Shown: in pieces, positions 51,412-62,285 of the stretch | How positions within the stretch are numbered: position 1 is the first letter of the stretch | Layout of the letters: each line of letters opens with the position of its first letter | NCBI GenBank assembly: GCA_031216915.1 | Contig: CM062292.1 | Coordinates: 204,559,262-204,623,261, forward strand | Length of the DNA stretch: 64,000 bases | Direction of reading: 5' to 3' | Origin: Pictodentalium vernedei | Taxonomy: Eukaryota > Mollusca > Scaphopoda > Dentaliida > Dentaliidae | The notes under the pieces: model-generated | Databases searched by the model: none | What the model saw: the letters and a program-made list of their open reading frames with translations, nothing else | Told to the model about the DNA's origin: nothing | Position numbers and translations under genes: made by a program

Positions 51412-52890
51412 AGTAGTAGTGTATGTACCCGATCGTGCCTCATTACCCGGAGCTTTGCCGGTGCAACTAGTGTTAAATTCCCATAGGAACCGAGCCATTG
51501 CCGGTGCAACTTTTGCCGGTGCAAAATGTCGGCTCCATCAGTTTGATCCGGTAAATGGTGTAGGTACTGTATATATAGTATACTATGGTATGTATAGTGA
51601 TATATGTACGCATGTAGCTATAGGTATATATTATGGGTATGTGATGGAAAATTAATGGTGAAGATGGATTTTCTTGAAAGTTTTTCCCGCGAAACGGTTG
51701 ACGTTGCTATTGACGTCGTGACGTCATGATACGCGCGCGACGTCATAGAGATGTTGACCACTGTTATTGTCCAGTATACAATCTGACATAACGTTATACG
51801 GGTCAGTGGATGTCGGGCTTCTCGTATGGGGTGGCGGCGACATAGTAGTAGTGGTATATATGCATGTAGGTCCCAAGTTAGCCCTTAGTACTATTAATCC
51901 ACCTTATGTTTCATATTATCCTATGTCTGCTATAGCTAAGTCAAGCAGTAGGGTGGGTGGGTAGTAGTGTGGTATTGCGAGATAGTCATTGGTGGTTTAG
52001 ATTGGCAATACAGGATGAATGATCTGTTGGTCTATTACCCCCTTAGTACTATTAGCCTACCGAATCCTTTGTATTATCTTATGGTTGGTATTGGTAGTTT
52101 AGTGTTAGGCCAGGCAGTATTATACTAGGTTGTTTAGAACGGGTGGCATAGGATGCATGGTATATACCCCCTGTAGGGCCAGTCCTCGATATTATTAACC
52201 AGCCGATTGCTTTGTACTATTCAATGACTGGTATAGGGAGCACGTTATGACAGGTCAAGTGGTATTGTGGAGGGGGGGGGGTGGGGGTAATGCCTGGCAG
52301 TACAGAACAACGGTATAGTATGAACGATATATACCTCTGTGGGCCCCTGCAGGTCCCATGTTAGCCCTTAGTACTACTAATTCACCTGATGCTTCATGTT
52401 ATCCTATGACTGGTATAGGTAGTATGCAATGTTAGGCATAGGGGTATTGTGGGTAGGGGTACTGCCTGGTAGTTTAGAACGGTACTATAGTATGGGCGGT
52501 ATATACACCTATAGGCCCCCTGTTAGTGCTTGGTACTATTAACCTACCGAATCATTTGTATTATCTTATGGCTGGTATATGTAGTACGTTATGGTAGATC
52601 TAGTGATTTTGTGGGGGTGGGGGTAATGCCTGGCAGTATAGAACAACAGTATAGTATGGACAATATATAGCTCTGTGGGCCCCCGACAGCCGTTGATACT
52701 ACTAATCGACTTAATGCTTTATGACACCCCATAACTAATATAGGTAGTATGCAATGCTAGGCCAAGAGGTACTGTGGGTAAGGGTAATGCCCGATGTAAA
52801 AACACGGAATCCAAATTTTACGGAATGCCTTATATGTATACAGGGGAAATCTGATTCGACCTTGATCAATGTTATAGTCGAGACTGAGAT
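51412..52890 (+). repeat. Left terminal inverted repeat, with internal tandem units
   Basis: 1,479 bp, matched by the right arm once the nested insertion is removed (1,480 bp). Inside, about six degenerate units of 145-180 bp recur near 51890, 52043, 52186, 52367, 52529 and 52693, each with CTTAGTACTATTAA-, TATCCTATGACTGGTATAGG- and GCCTGGCAGT-like motifs. TGACGTCA-type sites (GTGACGTCATGA, CGACGTCATAG) lie at about 51715-51745, as in the Polinton inverted repeat. Confidence 0.9.
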
Positions 52891-53614
52891 AGTAGCCCAA
52901 GAATATTAGGTTTCACTAGGGAAAAAAACCGGAGAAAGCTGATTTTTTCAGGGAATGTCGAGTACATGTCACTGAACGATTAGACAAAAGTCCCCTAAAA
53001 TCCCAGTTGAGCTTTTTTTTCTACAGCCTTTTTTCGAAAACGCGTTTGAAAAAAATAAAAAAAAATCGCACGAACTTTGTAACCTCGAATTGATCCAACT
53101 GTATTTTTTGTTTACGCGTATTTCGAGCTACATAATGTCTAATATACATTTACCTAGAGGAAAATGTGCATTCTGTGACAATTTCTGCGAAAAATTATTG
53201 AAAATTCACAAAAAAGTATCGGATTAACGCAAAAAATGACGATTTTCCTAACGGATTTGCCCAAAGGGTCGTAGTACAGAACGGGATGTTAGTTGGACAG
53301 ACGATAAAAAATCCACCACAATTTGAAGACTTTTATCATTGCTTACAAAATAGACATTATGGAAGACCCCCTCTGCTTCTGGCCGAGTTCCCCTTTTGGC
53401 ATAAAATTCGTCAGCATGAGAACTCAACTATTTTCGGGCTTGGGACCGAACAGACACGTCTGTGTCTGGCAGCATTAGATCAATAAATAATATTTACAGA
53501 ATGTACAAAAATCAATAAATAATATTTACAGAATGTACAAATCAATCAACATGGATTAAGTTACATTGACTATTATCAACGCTATATACAGAAATGACAT
53601 GACCTATATACATA
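52891..53614. other. Left internal non-coding part of the PIN/CXC element
   Basis: Inverted similarity to the right side continues at lower identity (GGAGAAAGCTGATTTTTT versus AAAAAAATCAGCTTTCTCC at 56388; AGTTGAGCTTTTTT versus AAAAAAGCTCAACT at 56317), so the original arms were longer. Short direct repeats AATAAATAATATTTACAGAATGTAC occur twice at 53480-53540. No gene seen. Confidence 0.5.
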
Positions 53615-55702
53615 TTATTCATTGAACTCAGAAATTTCCGACAGAACAGTGTTTCTGTGGTTGTTACAAGAATCCGAACTGCAATTACACAAACCTGAGC
53701 AAGAGAGTCCTGCCTTCTTACACCCACACCTTTTTGTACAAGCACGCTTGCAACCACAACTGATCAGATTCAGTAGGTTATCGGGGGCACATGGCTTTGT
53801 GGCTGCAGTCGGTACAAGAAGTCCATTGTCTAGCGACCACCCCCAATCCGTCGGAGGAAGCGAAGTGCCCAGCCATTGTTGGACCTGGAGATAACATCTG
53901 TAGACATGTTGTTGTGTAGCATCGCTGCTTGGTAGGAGTGAGGCTAGGTCGATGGGTTTATTCAGTTTAGATTTTGCTACATAACGCTTGTAAGTGACAT
54001 ATCTATATTGGTTGAGAGAGGAAACAGTTTTACTCCCGTATAAGATCAGGAGAAGTTGTTCCCCGGCAGCGGCTACTGCACTTGGTGTACTGTCATCCGT
54101 CAAAATTGTGTTGACATACTGTTGTGAGTCGCTAGTAACATCGGAGACAATTGTACTGAATACTTTCTTCTTACCAACTCGAAAGAGTGCAGAAGTAGTG
54201 TCACAACCACTTATAGAATGTGCTACAAGGAGGTTGCTTCTATGGTCACCCATTTTGGTTGCTATTTCACTAACTGAAACTAGTAAGTTTGGGGTAATGG
54301 AATACATCATGTGAATATTACATCCCGGTTGAACTCGAGAGGTAAGAATGACTAACAAGTCTGTATCTGTTCCCACAACGACAACATTGTTGTCATCTTG
54401 AGCGATGTCAAGTGCAGTTTCGTCTATTAGTACATCAGCATCAGCCTCGGCCTGCTTGGACTGAATATTGATAGCAGATAGCTCCTGCATTAGAAGATCG
54501 ATCAGTTGGGTTTTGTTCTTGGCATTTGCAAGGAAATCGGATTGGGGTGTGGTGGCTGGTAACTCGGGTGAGATATTGATATCAATGGAATACCTGTCTT
54601 TAGATCTACGGGCTTGTTCCATGCCCTTTGTCGACATTGTACAAGCATAACCATCAAAAACAACAACGACGTTCGCCCCAAAATGTCTCACTAGATAATT
54701 GGAATATGATGTACATATGTCCTTATATGACGACTGTTTAGGCCATACAACTGCCCTCAATAAAAATCCACCATCTACAACAAACAGAGAATGTTCTGGG
54801 ATTTTAGTTTGCTCGGAACCGTATGTTTTGAGGATCTTACCGAGCGTGCTTTTCTGTGTCTTCCTCATTCCAGCAGAATCAAACAATGCTGGTGGTTTCG
54901 GGGCGAGTTCATATTTGAGATACTCTTCCATCTCTGCTTGTGACTGAATAACACATGTGATGCGGTTGAACAGAATTGTGGGGTCAATCACTACCCTACT
55001 TCCACGGACTTTGATGCTATTTGCCATCGATGCGAAAGACTTCACAGTGTCAACACGTCGTAGTTTGATGCTGTTGAACGTTTTGCTTACAACATTCGAT
55101 ACGCAACATTCACCAATTTTGCGAACTTGGTCACAGTTCACAGTTTCGTCGGCCATAAGCCCGGTCGCTATAGAGACTAATTGTAGTGGATCTCTATTCT
55201 GAAAGGGGGAATGCACTCTGAGCCAGTTCAATAATTTGGTGATATCATTGGCATCAGTCAATTGTGAACTTTGACGGAGATCCCGATGTTGTTCGCCATG
55301 ACCAGTGTGAACATGAACAAAATTGTCGAGAGCATTATATATCGGAAGGCAAAGAGGTAGTCCATGTACCCATTTCGCAACAGTGCTATCGGTTATTCCC
55401 CTGCCATGTGTGAGACCACCAGGGAGCTTGAACATTCTCATTAAACACTGCTCTATGGTCTGATCAGAATATATCCCGTCCCAGAATTTATCTGAGCGCC
55501 TTATGGTAAAGTAACCTTTCTCAGTGAACAACTTCAAATCATCCTGTTGCATTATTTCTGTTAGCTCATTCATCTTCTGCAAATAGAGATGAGAACTTTT
55601 TGCGTATGCAAAATGACCACCTGCGTGAAATACTGGAATCATATTGCGAACACAATATGTGTGGAGTTCCCAGTCGCCTGTGCGCTCTGCTCTCAAGAAC
55701 AA
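53615..55702 (-). CDS. XPG/FEN-like PIN nuclease with C-terminal CXC (tesmin/TSO1-like) domain
   Basis: A 695-codon intact frame. Residues 305-510 carry the acidic set of a PIN/XPG-type nuclease: D310 in VVDGGFLL, D350 in VVVFDGY, E419-A-D-A-D423, D446/D448 in GTDTDLLV and D501 in HSISGCDTTS. A helical N-terminal region (1-300) is of unknown role. Residues 649-680 are a cysteine cluster, CGCKRACTKRCGCKKAGLSC then CNCSSDSC, matching CXC/CRC DNA-binding domains. A flap- or DNA-cleaving nuclease tethered to DNA is the natural reading. The frame has no ATG before residue 21. It continues upstream to a stop and a TTTAG acceptor-like site at about 55737, so this may be the last exon of a longer gene. 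It is the only gene inside the inverted repeats. Confidence 0.75.
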   Translation of the reverse strand: MFLRAERTGDWELHTYCVRNMIPVFHAGGHFAYAKSSHLYLQKMNELTEIMQQDDLKLFTEKGYFTIRRSDKFWDGIYSDQTIEQCLMRMFKLPGGLTHGRGITDSTVAKWVHGLPLCLPIYNALDNFVHVHTGHGEQHRDLRQSSQLTDANDITKLLNWLRVHSPFQNRDPLQLVSIATGLMADETVNCDQVRKIGECCVSNVVSKTFNSIKLRRVDTVKSFASMANSIKVRGSRVVIDPTILFNRITCVIQSQAEMEEYLKYELAPKPPALFDSAGMRKTQKSTLGKILKTYGSEQTKIPEHSLFVVDGGFLLRAVVWPKQSSYKDICTSYSNYLVRHFGANVVVVFDGYACTMSTKGMEQARRSKDRYSIDINISPELPATTPQSDFLANAKNKTQLIDLLMQELSAINIQSKQAEADADVLIDETALDIAQDDNNVVVVGTDTDLLVILTSRVQPGCNIHMMYSITPNLLVSVSEIATKMGDHRSNLLVAHSISGCDTTSALFRVGKKKVFSTIVSDVTSDSQQYVNTILTDDSTPSAVAAAGEQLLLILYGSKTVSSLNQYRYVTYKRYVAKSKLNKPIDLASLLPSSDATQQHVYRCYLQVQQWLGTSLPPTDWGWSLDNGLLVPTAATKPCAPDNLLNLISCGCKRACTKRCGCKKAGLSCSGLCNCSSDSCNNHRNTVLSEISEFNE

Positions 55703-55739
55703 CTGGAGAAGACCTATTTGCTCGTAGTATTGTACCTAA

Positions 55740-56451
55740 AGCTTTCCTGTGCGTCCTGCGGACGCATTCTGGAGCAGGTCGTGTAAATTTGACAGTAGAT
55801 GGTTGACACTTTCTTGATTGACAGCGTCAGCTGTTGTACAGTCACCTCTGGCAAGTCCACAGAATATTTCATTGACTTCTTTGAATGAGAAAAGTCGATG
55901 CCGTTTGAATTTGAGTTTAGGGGGTATGGTTAATATTTCACACGTTTCACCAGTTCATTATGGAATAAATGACTATTGTTATATATCATTATAAAGCCAC
56001 TGCTTTTCTGCAATTTTTGATATATAATTTAACTCCCAAAGTAGTCGTAGATTTGATTTAATGGACGTTGTGTACCGTTGTGTGTATGAAAACAATAATT
56101 TTTTTTTTCGTAATTTTGTACATTTTCGTGAATATTTCACCATTGAGTGTGAGGATTGGTACAAAGTTGGCATTTTCTGTTGGGGATATGTATTCTCAAT
56201 ATAATTCAGCACGATATTTATGATTCTCACCCTACTAAGGCGAATAAGAATGAGAAATATGGAGCTGGGTCGAATTTTTAAAAAAAAATTTTTTTTCATC
56301 AAAAAAACGCTATAACTAAAAAAGCTCAACTCGGATTCGCGGGGACTTTTCACACTTTATCCGCAATGTGTGTCCCGGAAACATATAAAAAAATCAGCTT
56401 TCTCCGATTTTTTTCCTTACTTTCTCATTTTTATGTCTAATGTGCCTTGAC
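55740..56451. other. Right internal non-coding part of the PIN/CXC element
   Basis: Upstream of the large ORF on the minus strand. Short open pieces here (for example FKRHRLFSFKEVNEIFCGLA near 55910-55850 on the minus strand, then SVNHLLSNLHDLLQNASAGR near 55800-55745) look like a preceding exon of the same gene. Beyond 55980 only AT-rich sequence is seen. Confidence 0.45.
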
Positions 56452-57252
56452 TATAGGTAGAGCTAGGAAGTAATGGATGATATATGGGGCAGAATAACAG
56501 AAGTACACAGATGTAAGGTTTCTACAACAGGTATCCTCCAACAATACCAGACCATAGGTATCCTCAATTTAGTATCCTCAATAGGTATCCTCAAATAATA
56601 CAATACCAGGCCATAGGTATCCTCAAATACCCGTATGTGTCTATGTGATAGGGCATATTGTGTCACATTGTGACTTTTCACATAAGCACATATGACAAAA
56701 AGGGATTCTCCAGTAGGTATCCTCGATAGGTATCCTCAAATAATACAATACCAGGCCATAGGTATCCTCAAATACCCGTATGTGCTTATGTGAAAAGGAC
56801 ACCTATGGCCTGGTATTGTATTATTTGAGGATACCTATCGAGGATACCTACTGGAGAATCCCTTTTTGTCATATGTGCTTATGTGAAAAGTCACAATGTG
56901 ACACAATATGCCCTATCACATAGACACATACGGGTATTTGAGGATACCTATGGCCTGGTATTGTATTATTTGAGGATACCTATCGAGGATACCTACTGGA
57001 GAATCCCTTTTTGTCATATGTGCTTATGTGAAAAGTCACAATGTGACACAATATGCCCTATCACATAGACACATACGGATATTTGAGGATACCTATGGCC
57101 TGGTATTGTATTATTTGAGGATACCTATTGAGGATACTAAATTGAGGATACCTATGGTCTGGTATTGTTGGCGGATACCTGTTGTAGAAACCTTACATCT
57201 ATGTACTTCTGTTATTCTGCCCCATATATCACCCATTACTTCCTAGCTCTAC
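56452..57252. repeat. ~800-bp near-perfect palindrome
   Basis: The left side (TAGAGCTAGGAAGTAATGGATG, ACAGATGTAAGGTTTC, repeated GGTATCCTC boxes, CATATTGTGTCACATTGTGA) is inverted on the right. The axis is near 56797. The right side has one extra ~145-bp unit (56880-57024 repeated from 57025). The core box GAGGATACCTAT occurs more than ten times over both strands. It has no counterpart in the left half of the element, so it is an insertion or a local expansion. Confidence 0.85.
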
Positions 57253-57579
57253 CTATCTCAGTCTCGACTATAACATTGATCAAGGTCGAATCAGATTTCC
57301 CCTGTATACATATAAGGCATTCCGTAAAATTTGGATTCCGTGTTTTTACATCGGGCATTACCCTTACCCATAGTACCTCTTGGCCTAGCATTGCATACTA
57401 CCTATATTAGTTATGGGGTGACATAAAGCATTAAGTCGATTAGTAGTATCAACGGCTGTCGGGGGCCCACAGAGCTATATATTATCCATACTATACTGTT
57501 GTTCTATACTGCCAGGCATTACCCCCACCCCCACAAAATCACTAGATCTACCATAACGTACTACATGTACCAGCCATAA

Positions 57580-59690
57580 GGTTCCGCTCCACAGTTTTCC
57601 AGGCATTTCCAAATGTGACATGCCATACACTCTCTTCAAATGCAAATATCCTGTAACTTAGTTATCAAACCCATTACATGTATTACATTTCCCAAATCCA
57701 CAAAAAACATATAACACTATCTGACTAAGTAGAAATAAACAATCTGAATGTGGGTGGAATTATTTATTGTCAAAGGCAAGACTTCAACCTAAAAAATTGC
57801 CTGAAAAAATACCGAAACCAGTCATTTTCAGCCACCTAGCAGACTCAAAAGCAGAATTTTCCCACCAACCCCGCCTACCCACCCCTGGAGCAGAGCATCC
57901 CTTGTTTCTAAAATGCAAAACAAAATTTATATGTTTCCGTCTCATTTTTTAGTTACCTGTCTGGTAACAAACCCGTGTAAAAATTACATTTAAAAAAATA
58001 GCCAATTTTTCGAAGCCACTGTTTCCCATAATTCATCTGGTAATTTACCCCTATGTATCAGACTCCAACTTTGGGACCAAAACTTCAAATTCTCTTCTCC
58101 AACAAAAAGCCCAATGTAATCATATATCTGATACTAAAAATATTTCTCTATTTTACATGGCCTTAGTTTCAACATATGCCCTTTGTTTAGAATTTCACCC
58201 CTGTGCACTAGTGCGAAACTGTGGAGCGGAACCTTAAAGAGAAAACAAGAGTGATCTCCCCCTGGATTTCACTCAGGCAAAATAATCTGGAGTCTATCCT
58301 GAGTTGAATGAACAAAAACCACAAGTCTCTATTTTCAACCAGTAAAAAGATACAGCATGGCCTTCCTGATTGCCGAATAGCTTTTTCAGCCAGATTTTAC
58401 CCGATTTTCACAACCACACCACACCACCCCCCCCCCCCCCCACGATTTCTCTGAGCCACTTCAGATAGTATTTTTGTTATTACCACCAGCCACATTGACT
58501 ACCCAGGTCCTGCCAATAGCACTGTTAAATACAATCAAAATGTAAAACAATAAGCACTAATAACCATAGCTTTGGGGGGGGGGGGGGGGGGGGTGCTCTC
58601 TAGATATGAAAGCGTGAACAGCTTGACGGACGGATGACACACAGACATGACACCAATGACCAAAATGAAAAAGTAAACACCATCACTGCAAATCTCTGGT
58701 CAACAGTAACAACCAGGCTGTCCATAACTGCATAAATTTGTCATAAATACAAGGCTCGGTTTTTAGGAAAGGCAGTGCTCTACCTTAATGTTTTTGAAAT
58801 CTTGACGAAAATTCAAACAAGTGCGAAATTAGGCTACATCAATAAATTTCTCAAAATTCCACTTATTTCCTTCCAGTTGGGCTGAGATATCACTTGATGA
58901 ATGTTAACTACTACTAACAATAGCACACAGACCAGAAATAATGAAAAGTTTTTTGAAAAATGGTGTATTTATAACTCAAACACAAATAAGGAACTTCCTG
59001 GTTCAAGAATTGACACCGTCGGCAGAATGCTCTTTAAGGTTCCGCTCCACAGTTTTCCAGGCATTTCCAAATGTGACATGCCATACACTCTCTTCAAATG
59101 CAAATATCCTGTAACTTAGTTATCAGACCCATTACATGTATTACATTTCCCAAATCCACAAAAAGATATAACACTATCTGACTAAGTAGAAATAAACAAT
59201 CTGAATGTGGGTGGAATTATTTATTGTCAAAGGCAAGACTTCAACCTAAAAAATTGCCTGAAAAAATACCGAACCCAGTCATTTTCAGCCACCTAGCAGA
59301 CTCAAAAGCAGAATTTTCCCACCAACCCCGCCTACCCACCCCTGGAGCAGAGCATCCCTTGTTTCTAAAATGCAAAACAAAATTTATATGTTTCCGTCTC
59401 ATTTTTTAGTTACCTGTCTGGTAACAAACCCGTGTAAAAATTACATTTAAAAAAATAGCCAATTTTTCGAAGCCACTGTTTCCCATAATTCATCTGGTAA
59501 TTTACCCCTATGTATCAGACTCCAACTTTGGGACCAAAACTTCAAATTCTCTTGTCCAACAAAAAGCCCAATGTAATCATATATCTGATACTAAAAATAT
59601 TTCTCTATTTTACATGGCCTTAGTTTCAACATACGCCCTTTGTTTAGAATTTCACCCATGTGCAATAGTGCGAAACTGTGGAGCGGAACC
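57580..59690. mobile_element. Nested Harbinger-like composite with TAA target duplication
   Basis: Begins GGTTCCGCTCCACAGTTTTC and ends GAAACTGTGGAGCGGAACC, with TAA on both sides (57577-57579, 59691-59693). The uninterrupted site is present in the left arm (about 52573, inverted). Internally two direct ~654-bp copies (57580-58233, 59038-59690), each with the same inverted ends and fewer than a dozen differences by eye, flank an 804-bp spacer. A 3-bp TAA duplication fits PIF/Harbinger-type transposition. No transposase inside. Confidence 0.8.
58234..59037. repeat. Spacer between the two Harbinger-like copies
   Basis: Begins TTAAAGAG and ends CTCTTTAA, an 8-bp inverted pair. Contains a poly-C run (58430-58441) and a poly-G run (58575-58593). 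No coding content recognised. It could be the interior of the parental element. Confidence 0.5.
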
Positions 59691-60851
59691 TAAGATAATA
59701 AAAAGGATTCGGTAGGTTAATAGTACCAAGCACTAACAGGGGGCCTATAGGTGTATATACCGCCCATACTATAGTACCGTTCTAAACTACCAGGCAGTAC
59801 CCCTACCCACAATACCCCTATGCCTAGCATTGCATACTACCTATACCAGTCATAGGATAACATGAAGCATCAGATGAATTAATAGTACTAAGGGCTAACA
59901 TGGGACCTGCAGGGGTCCACAGAGGTATATATCGTCCATACTATACCGTTGTTCTATACTGCCAGGCATTACCCCCCACCCCCACTCCACAATACCACTT
60001 GAATTGTCATAACGTACTCCCTATACCAGTCATTGAATAGTACAAAGCAATCGGCTGGTTAATAATTTCGAGGACTGGCCCTACAGGGGTATATACCATG
60101 CATCCTATGCCACCCGTTCTAAACAACCTAGCATAATACTGTCTGGCCTAACACTAAACTACCAATACCAGCCATAAGATAACACAAAGGATTCGGTAGG
60201 TTAATAGTACTAAGGGGGTAACAGACCAACAGATCATTCCTCCTGTATTGCCAATCTAAACCACAAATGACTATCTCGCAATACCACACTACCACCCACC
60301 CACCCTACTGCTTGACTTAGCTATAGCAGACATAGGATAATATGAAGTATAAGGTGGATTAATAGTACTAAAGGCTAACTTGGGACCTACATGCATATAT
60401 ACCACCACTACTATGTCGCCGCCACCCCATACGAGAAGCCCGACATCCACTGACCCGTATAACGTTATGTCAGATTGTATACTGGACAATAACAGTGGTC
60501 AACATCTCTATGACGTCGCGCGCGTATCATGACGTCACGACGTCAATAGCAACGTCAACCGTTTCGCGGGAAAAACTTTCAAGAAAATCCATCTTCACCA
60601 TTAATTTTCCATCACATACCCATAATATATACCTATAGCTACATGCGTACATATATCACTATACATACCATAGTATACTATATATACAGTACCTACACCA
60701 TTTACCGGATCAAACTGATGGAGCCGACATTTTGCACCGGCAAAAGTTGCACCGGCAATGGCTCCGGTTCCTATGTGAATTTAACACTAGTTGCACCGGC
60801 AAAGCTCCGGGTAATGAGGCACGGTCGGGTAGATACACTACTACTGTCCGA

Positions 60852-61757
60852 GGATTACATGTTTGGATGAACTACCCTTTTCAACATTGGTCATGCTGAA
60901 TTTAATACGAATATAAATCCCCCATTGGTGATGAAATGAAAGCGTATATGAGATTTCTCCATAAAACTTCATGTTAAAAACAATGTTCGAGTGGGTATTT
61001 ATTGATTTATTGGGGTTTAAAGACACTTTAGACAGCCAGGGTTACCTCTTGCCGGAGCTTGAGTAGCTATATATATCAAACAACCCTTCTCATGGGAATC
61101 AGCGGTGTCACAAATTATGTTCATGTCTATGGTAGTAAAAGTCCGATCTCCCCAATTCAGCCTACGAATTTACATTGGACTGCTTCTAGTGTAACTTCTG
61201 ACCTTGAAGCAATCTTTTGATTATCTGTATTTGTTACTTTTCATTTCCTTTCCTTTTCCTCTGTTTGTGTTCGTCCCTCTTTTAGTGTCTTATCCTACTT
61301 TATTACTTATTTGCTTATATTTATTCTAGGGGTCAATGGAAAGACAGCCAATCTGGCTACGTTGTACCCAAACAATATACATATGGGAATATTGGAACTT
61401 GAGTGCTATGAAATTATTGTACACTCATAGAGATGTATGTTGTTAAATAAATTCAGTTCCATTCAGTTCAGTTGAAAATAAATATGTATATAATATATGA
61501 GAAAAACCTTAGTTAGTTTAGTTATTATCGACAAAAAATCCAGAAAACAAGTTCTGGTATTGGAAAGTTGATGCCGCGTTGCAAGTTTTCGTGCTAAGCT
61601 TAGTTCGATGTTTGATTAGTGACAGTTGCGCTCTGACTGAAGCCACAACGTAACGGCTTCCCCGTCATCTAACGTCAACGATTGGAATAGTTACCGCATT
61701 GATTGATCAAATGTCAGCTTGATAGGCAGATTGAGTTGCAACGTTTTTCGTTAAAAA
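60852..61757. other. Non-coding DNA, possible LINE 3' tail
   Basis: No gene. Between about 61180 and 61465 a T/C-rich stretch ends with AAATAAATTCAGTTCCATTC and CAGTTCAGTTG, which resembles the 3' end of a LINE with a short repeated tail. Tentative. Confidence 0.35.
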
Positions 61758-61999
61758 CCCTTTACCGAACGAATCGTCCGCATCCGCCCGCGTAATATGC
61801 AAATTCAGCAGTTGAAAAATTACTATTTTTCAAAAAATTTCAACAAAACCATATCATGTGACCCCTCGTTGGAACGAGCTCGTAGAGCTCGTTCCAACGA
61901 GGTGTCACATGATATGGTTTTGTTGAAATTTTTTGAAAAATTAAAAAAAAATGATATTTAAAATAATAAATTTTGATATCGTCTGCGTTGGGTAAAGGG
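61758..61999. repeat. piggyBac-type MITE, copy 5
   Basis: Ends CCCTTTACCGAACG / TTGGGTAAAGGG. A very long perfect-looking central palindrome CATATCATGTGACCCCTCG / GAGGTGTCACATGATATG surrounds GGAACGAGCTCGTAGAGCTC. The TTAA is degraded (TTAAAAA / TATC). Confidence 0.75.
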
Positions 62000-62285
62000 T
62001 ATCAGTGATTTTGTTCAACACATCCATGATGTCAATGGAGTTGCCAATGTGCAAATCAAAAACACTTTTCGGATTTGTTGGTTTAAACTTCTAGGTAACA
62101 TAAATTGAAGATGACACTTACAAATACGACTGGAGTAACTTATTACAAACTCACTCTACTTCGACACAATGAGCTGTACCGTTTTGGCAAAACATATAAA
62201 AAACTAGAGAATTGTAATTTGTTGGACAAATTACGGGATTTCCCAACTTTCCAATGTGAAAATGCAGACTACATATAGCAAAGCA

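Larger units (their letters stand above)
51412..60845. mobile_element. Unclassified long-TIR element encoding a PIN/CXC protein
   Basis: Ends AGTAGTAGTGTAT / ATACACTACTACT, 1.48-kb inverted repeats and a 6-bp target duplication. Total 9,434 bp, of which 2,114 bp is a nested insertion, so about 7.3 kb originally. It has one intact large ORF (53615-55702) and no recognisable transposase, integrase, polymerase or reverse transcriptase. Terminal bases and duplication length match Mavericks/Polintons rather than Academ (3-4 bp), hAT (8 bp) or piggyBac (TTAA). Dada elements also make 6-7 bp duplications, but I see no Dada transposase. Movement by a Polinton integrase in trans is the simplest idea, not proven. 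Confidence 0.8.
57252..60845 (-). repeat. Right terminal inverted repeat (interrupted)
   Basis: Inverted copy of 51412-52890, interrupted by the nested element at 57580-59690. Inward limit CTATCTCAGTCTCGACTATA, outward limit ATACACTACTACT. Length without the insertion is 1,480 bp. Confidence 0.9.

Noticed and set aside
53615..55702. DDE transposase in the PIN/CXC element
   Set aside because: The acidic residues are arranged as in PIN/XPG nucleases (DGG, FDG, EADAD, TDTD, SGCD), not as a DDE/D fold.
56463..57246. Three near-identical 60-72-residue frames (starting MKSHNVTQYALSH)
   Set aside because: They arise because the same palindromic repeat is read on both strands and in duplicate. Codon composition shows no protein-like character.
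57767..59409. Two identical 61-residue frames (MSKARLQPKKLPEK)
   Set aside because: They lie in the two copies of the Harbinger-like MITE. Sequence identity is explained by recent duplication, and no domain is recognisable.
51412..60845. Segmental inverted duplication of host DNA rather than a mobile element
   Set aside because: The exact 6-bp GTCCGA duplication directly outside both ends and the abrupt loss of similarity at AGTAG argue for transposition.
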